Positions 61,461 to 64,000 of a stretch of 64,000 nt of DNA are shown here, piece by piece (the stretch's first letter is position 1; each line of letters opens with the position of its first letter). The notes under the pieces were generated by a model. The model was not told the origin of the DNA and made no database searches. It saw nothing but the letters and a program-made list of their open reading frames with translations. Made by a program: the position numbers and the translations under genes. Source of the DNA: Nymphaea colorata (lineage: Eukaryota > Streptophyta > Magnoliopsida > Nymphaeales > Nymphaeaceae); contig NC_045146.1 in assembly GCF_008831285.2 (NCBI RefSeq), positions 18,429,289 to 18,493,288 on the forward strand, written 5' to 3'.

Positions 61461-64000
61461 AAAGGGAGAGGTCGCGCAGCACGGCAGCTCCTCTACCCAA
61501 ATAAAATTTTGTCTTTGTCATTTTTTTTCCTGAATCTTTCTCTCCTTAGTTTTCTTTCCTATCCAAACACAGTTTCGTCTAATCATTTTCTTTCTCTAAT
61601 CCTTATCTAGACACCCTCTGTTCCCAATCATTTCCTTGTGTTTCCCACGTCTGTTTTCCTTCACAATCCAAACGTTGCTTAAGAAAGTGGTTCAGATTCA
61701 GGACAAGTGTTTGACAGAAACTGAGTAAGTTTAGTTGATCCCTCTGGATAACAAGATAAAAAGTTCTGCGTTCGATTCCAAATCTGAACATGATCAGGAC
61801 CCGGATCCATATAGGGGCAAAAGGCTGAGTTTGGACTAGTTGGTAATCCGGATCTGGTTTCAGACAATGTCATTCAAACGGTTCGACCCAAGTGATCTGA
61901 ACCAGCTTTGTGGCATTGAATCCAACCCGCTTACACCCCTATTATTGAGGATTACATTGGATCCCCATAATGGAACTATGTCAAATGTTGACATGTTGCA
62001 TATGCATTTTTATGTACCAATACTGTGGTGAGCTCTATGAGCTATTCCTTAGTCATCACATCATTTTCCCATTGAATTAAAGGACAGACTCCTTTCCAAT
62101 TACTACTTTTTTTAGACAACTCAAACATTTCTTATGAATTTAGTATGAAGTATGAAGGAATATTTCCTTGCACCGGACGATCGAAGGAATATTTCATGTG
62201 CACGTAACATAAGTTAAGAATGTGATTGAACTGTCTATTCTTAGCAAACGAAGAGAGAGAGAGAGAGAGTGTGTGCTTCCTCTTCATTGTATGTTAGTCA
62301 ATATAAAACAAAAAGCCTTTGAAGTTAGGGGTGAGGAAAAGTAAAAAGCTATCCCCAAAGTCAAGTATAAGTTGCCATTTATCTTTGGTAACCAAGTTAT
62401 AGAGAGAGAGAGAGAGAAATTGGTAAAAACGAGGCACTTAGGTCAGGGATAAAAACCAAATTCATGCATTGATTTTTTTGTCAAAAGACTATTTTAGATA
62501 AAATATAAATGTCTTAGTATGTTTATAAAAACTATTTGATATAAAACTTGCTTTGATTCAAATTGTTTCAATGAAAAATGTTGATTTCTTTTATTATCAT
62601 GTCATGGGGACCATTCCTTTTTGCTTATTATAAGAACACCATTCAAGTCTAACAAATGATCAACTTAGAATATGTTTTGCATCAACACATTTTAACATCA
62701 TATCAATAAGGTTAGATTGCTAAAGAACATTTCAAAAATCAAAATGTCTGGTTTCTATCCCGGACATAAGTGTCTGGTTTTTACCAATTTCACACACACA
62801 CACATATATATGCCAAAAAAATAATTCTTCCAGCTACTTACTTTCAAAATGTTGAAAGTTGCCAAACCCTTTTCTTCGTGTACATTCACATTCACATGGA
62901 ATGTGTGTAACACATAGAGAGAGAGAGAGAGCTAAGATGAAGTTTCTTTGCAAAGAAAGAACCAAAAGTTGGAAGAAACAGTCAAAAACTTGTTTTGTTT
63001 CTATGAACCCAACAAATATATTTGGTAAAAGGAATATGACACTTCTGTCACTTGGCTGTGGCAGCTAGTTGTCATGATATGCTCTTGAAATTGACCCGAT
63101 AGACTGGCCACATGTCATGAGCTCAGCCCATCTACCAAGGCTTTGAACTCGGAACTTTCAAGAAGAGGCCAAGAACTCAATACCCAGGTGATCTTCATTG
63201 TGGGAACAAAGCCTACTGGAAAGTAAAGATTCCAAGTGCAGTTTCAAGCTGCTGCTTTTTCTTCAAGAACTTCTTGGCGTGTCAGGATTAATGGCATAGT
63301 TTATAAACTTTAGCAGATGCTTGTTCATATTTTACGCAAAGTTCTAAAAGGGTACAGGGATTTTTTCTTAATTGGGACAAAAGTAAATGTAATTTTAGCC
63401 ATTTTTCTATTCTGACTTGATCTTCATTATATTTAGCTATCCAACTTGCTTAATTGATACACAAGATCTTAATGGCATCCGTTTGTACAAACCTTTCTGC
63501 TAATGATCCATCTATTTGGCTGTTTCAGACAAATTTGCCATCCTGAACATGGAGGCAATCTCCCATTCCTTTCCTCTAAATCTTTATTTTTGTCATATCC
63601 AACCAATGCGCCAATTTACTTAACATCATTATCCAAGTCATTGATGCCAACATGTGCAGAACTTGCTAGATTTGGCGCTATCTTTTGTTGGTTTATATAT
63701 ATATAATTGTTAGAAATTTATGCCAATTTGCAAAAAACGAAAGGGTCGCAGTCATTGGCAAAGCAATTTCCCAGAACCATGAGCGGTAGCACCTGCTGAG
63801 TATTGGCGCCCTTTGGACCTGAAACTGAAAGTACACACAAAACTTTTGCTCTGAGGATGATAGGTTCAACCCTAGGCGTCCTTAATTTTATCAAGAATTG
63901 TAGTGTCTTAGGGGGTGTTTGGCAACAGAAATATTAGCACGGTGTTTGATGAACTTGGTACAAAAATTGGAGCAGATTCATGAAGCACTGTTCTATCAAT

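Larger units (their letters stand above)
55928..64000. other. Gene-poor right end of window
   Basis: No coding gene is supported in these 8 kb. Visible structures are a GGGTGTGTTTG-type inverted-repeat end at about 56190-56214, a fragment of the 14054 repeat, (GA)n, (TA)n and (CA)n tracts (58235-58275, 59196-59223, 59594-59615, 60090-60115, 61115-61157, 62251-62269, 62400-62418), a direct duplication at 60347-60480 and a transposon copy at 61273-61460. A GGGGGTGTTTGGCAAC word at 63911 may start another element that leaves the window. Confidence 0.45.

Overview
This window is nuclear DNA of a flowering plant. Coding exons are short and separated by AT-rich introns with GT/AG borders (plus two GC/AG introns). 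Two gene products are plant-specific families (DUF936; the photosystem I assembly factor PSA3). There are many (TA)n, (GA)n and (CT)n microsatellites and small foldback transposons. I cannot place the species from sequence alone.

Six protein-coding genes can be reconstructed. (1) 1854-12861, minus: a complete 19-exon homolog of VEN4/SAMHD1, the HD-domain dNTP triphosphohydrolase (476 aa). (2) 17160-18041, minus: a RAD51 paralog that best fits XRCC3, in one uninterrupted exon (293 aa). (3) 24430-29148, plus: a nine-exon RlmN-type radical SAM methyltransferase homolog (444 aa). (4) 31137-35787, plus: a three-exon gene matching PSA3 (299 aa). (5) 36701-39227, minus: a four-exon DUF936 protein (562 aa). 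(6) 47291-49190, plus: a two-exon OB-fold nucleic-acid-binding protein (136 aa) with a probable 5' leader intron. A weak candidate minus-strand transcription unit lies between 18.9 and 22.9 kb. The last 14.8 kb (49.2-64 kb) holds no protein gene I can support.

The genes are independent units, not an operon. Genes 2 and 6 act on DNA or nucleic acid, and gene 1 sets dNTP pools. Genes 3 and 4 carry serine-rich N termini that look like plastid transit peptides. Genes 3 and 4 run head to tail; genes 4 and 5 converge across about 0.9 kb.

The space between and inside genes is shaped by non-autonomous DNA transposons. Three have exact 8-bp target duplications and inverted ends (3399-3679, 33931-34216, 42856-43186). 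A fourth with an exact 8-bp duplication (42485-42655) belongs to a dispersed family with two more copies here. One further element sits in a VEN4 intron with a 6-bp duplication (7065-7482). There is also a U6 snRNA-like pseudogene flanked by a 9-bp direct repeat (55826-55927), a partial exon duplication inside VEN4, several tandem duplications and a degenerate ~650-bp-period repeat array (50.9-52.7 kb). I found no novel multi-gene system; the items most worth checking are the GC-AG introns, the VEN4 exon duplication, the intronless XRCC3, the small ORF split by a transposon, and the repeat array.
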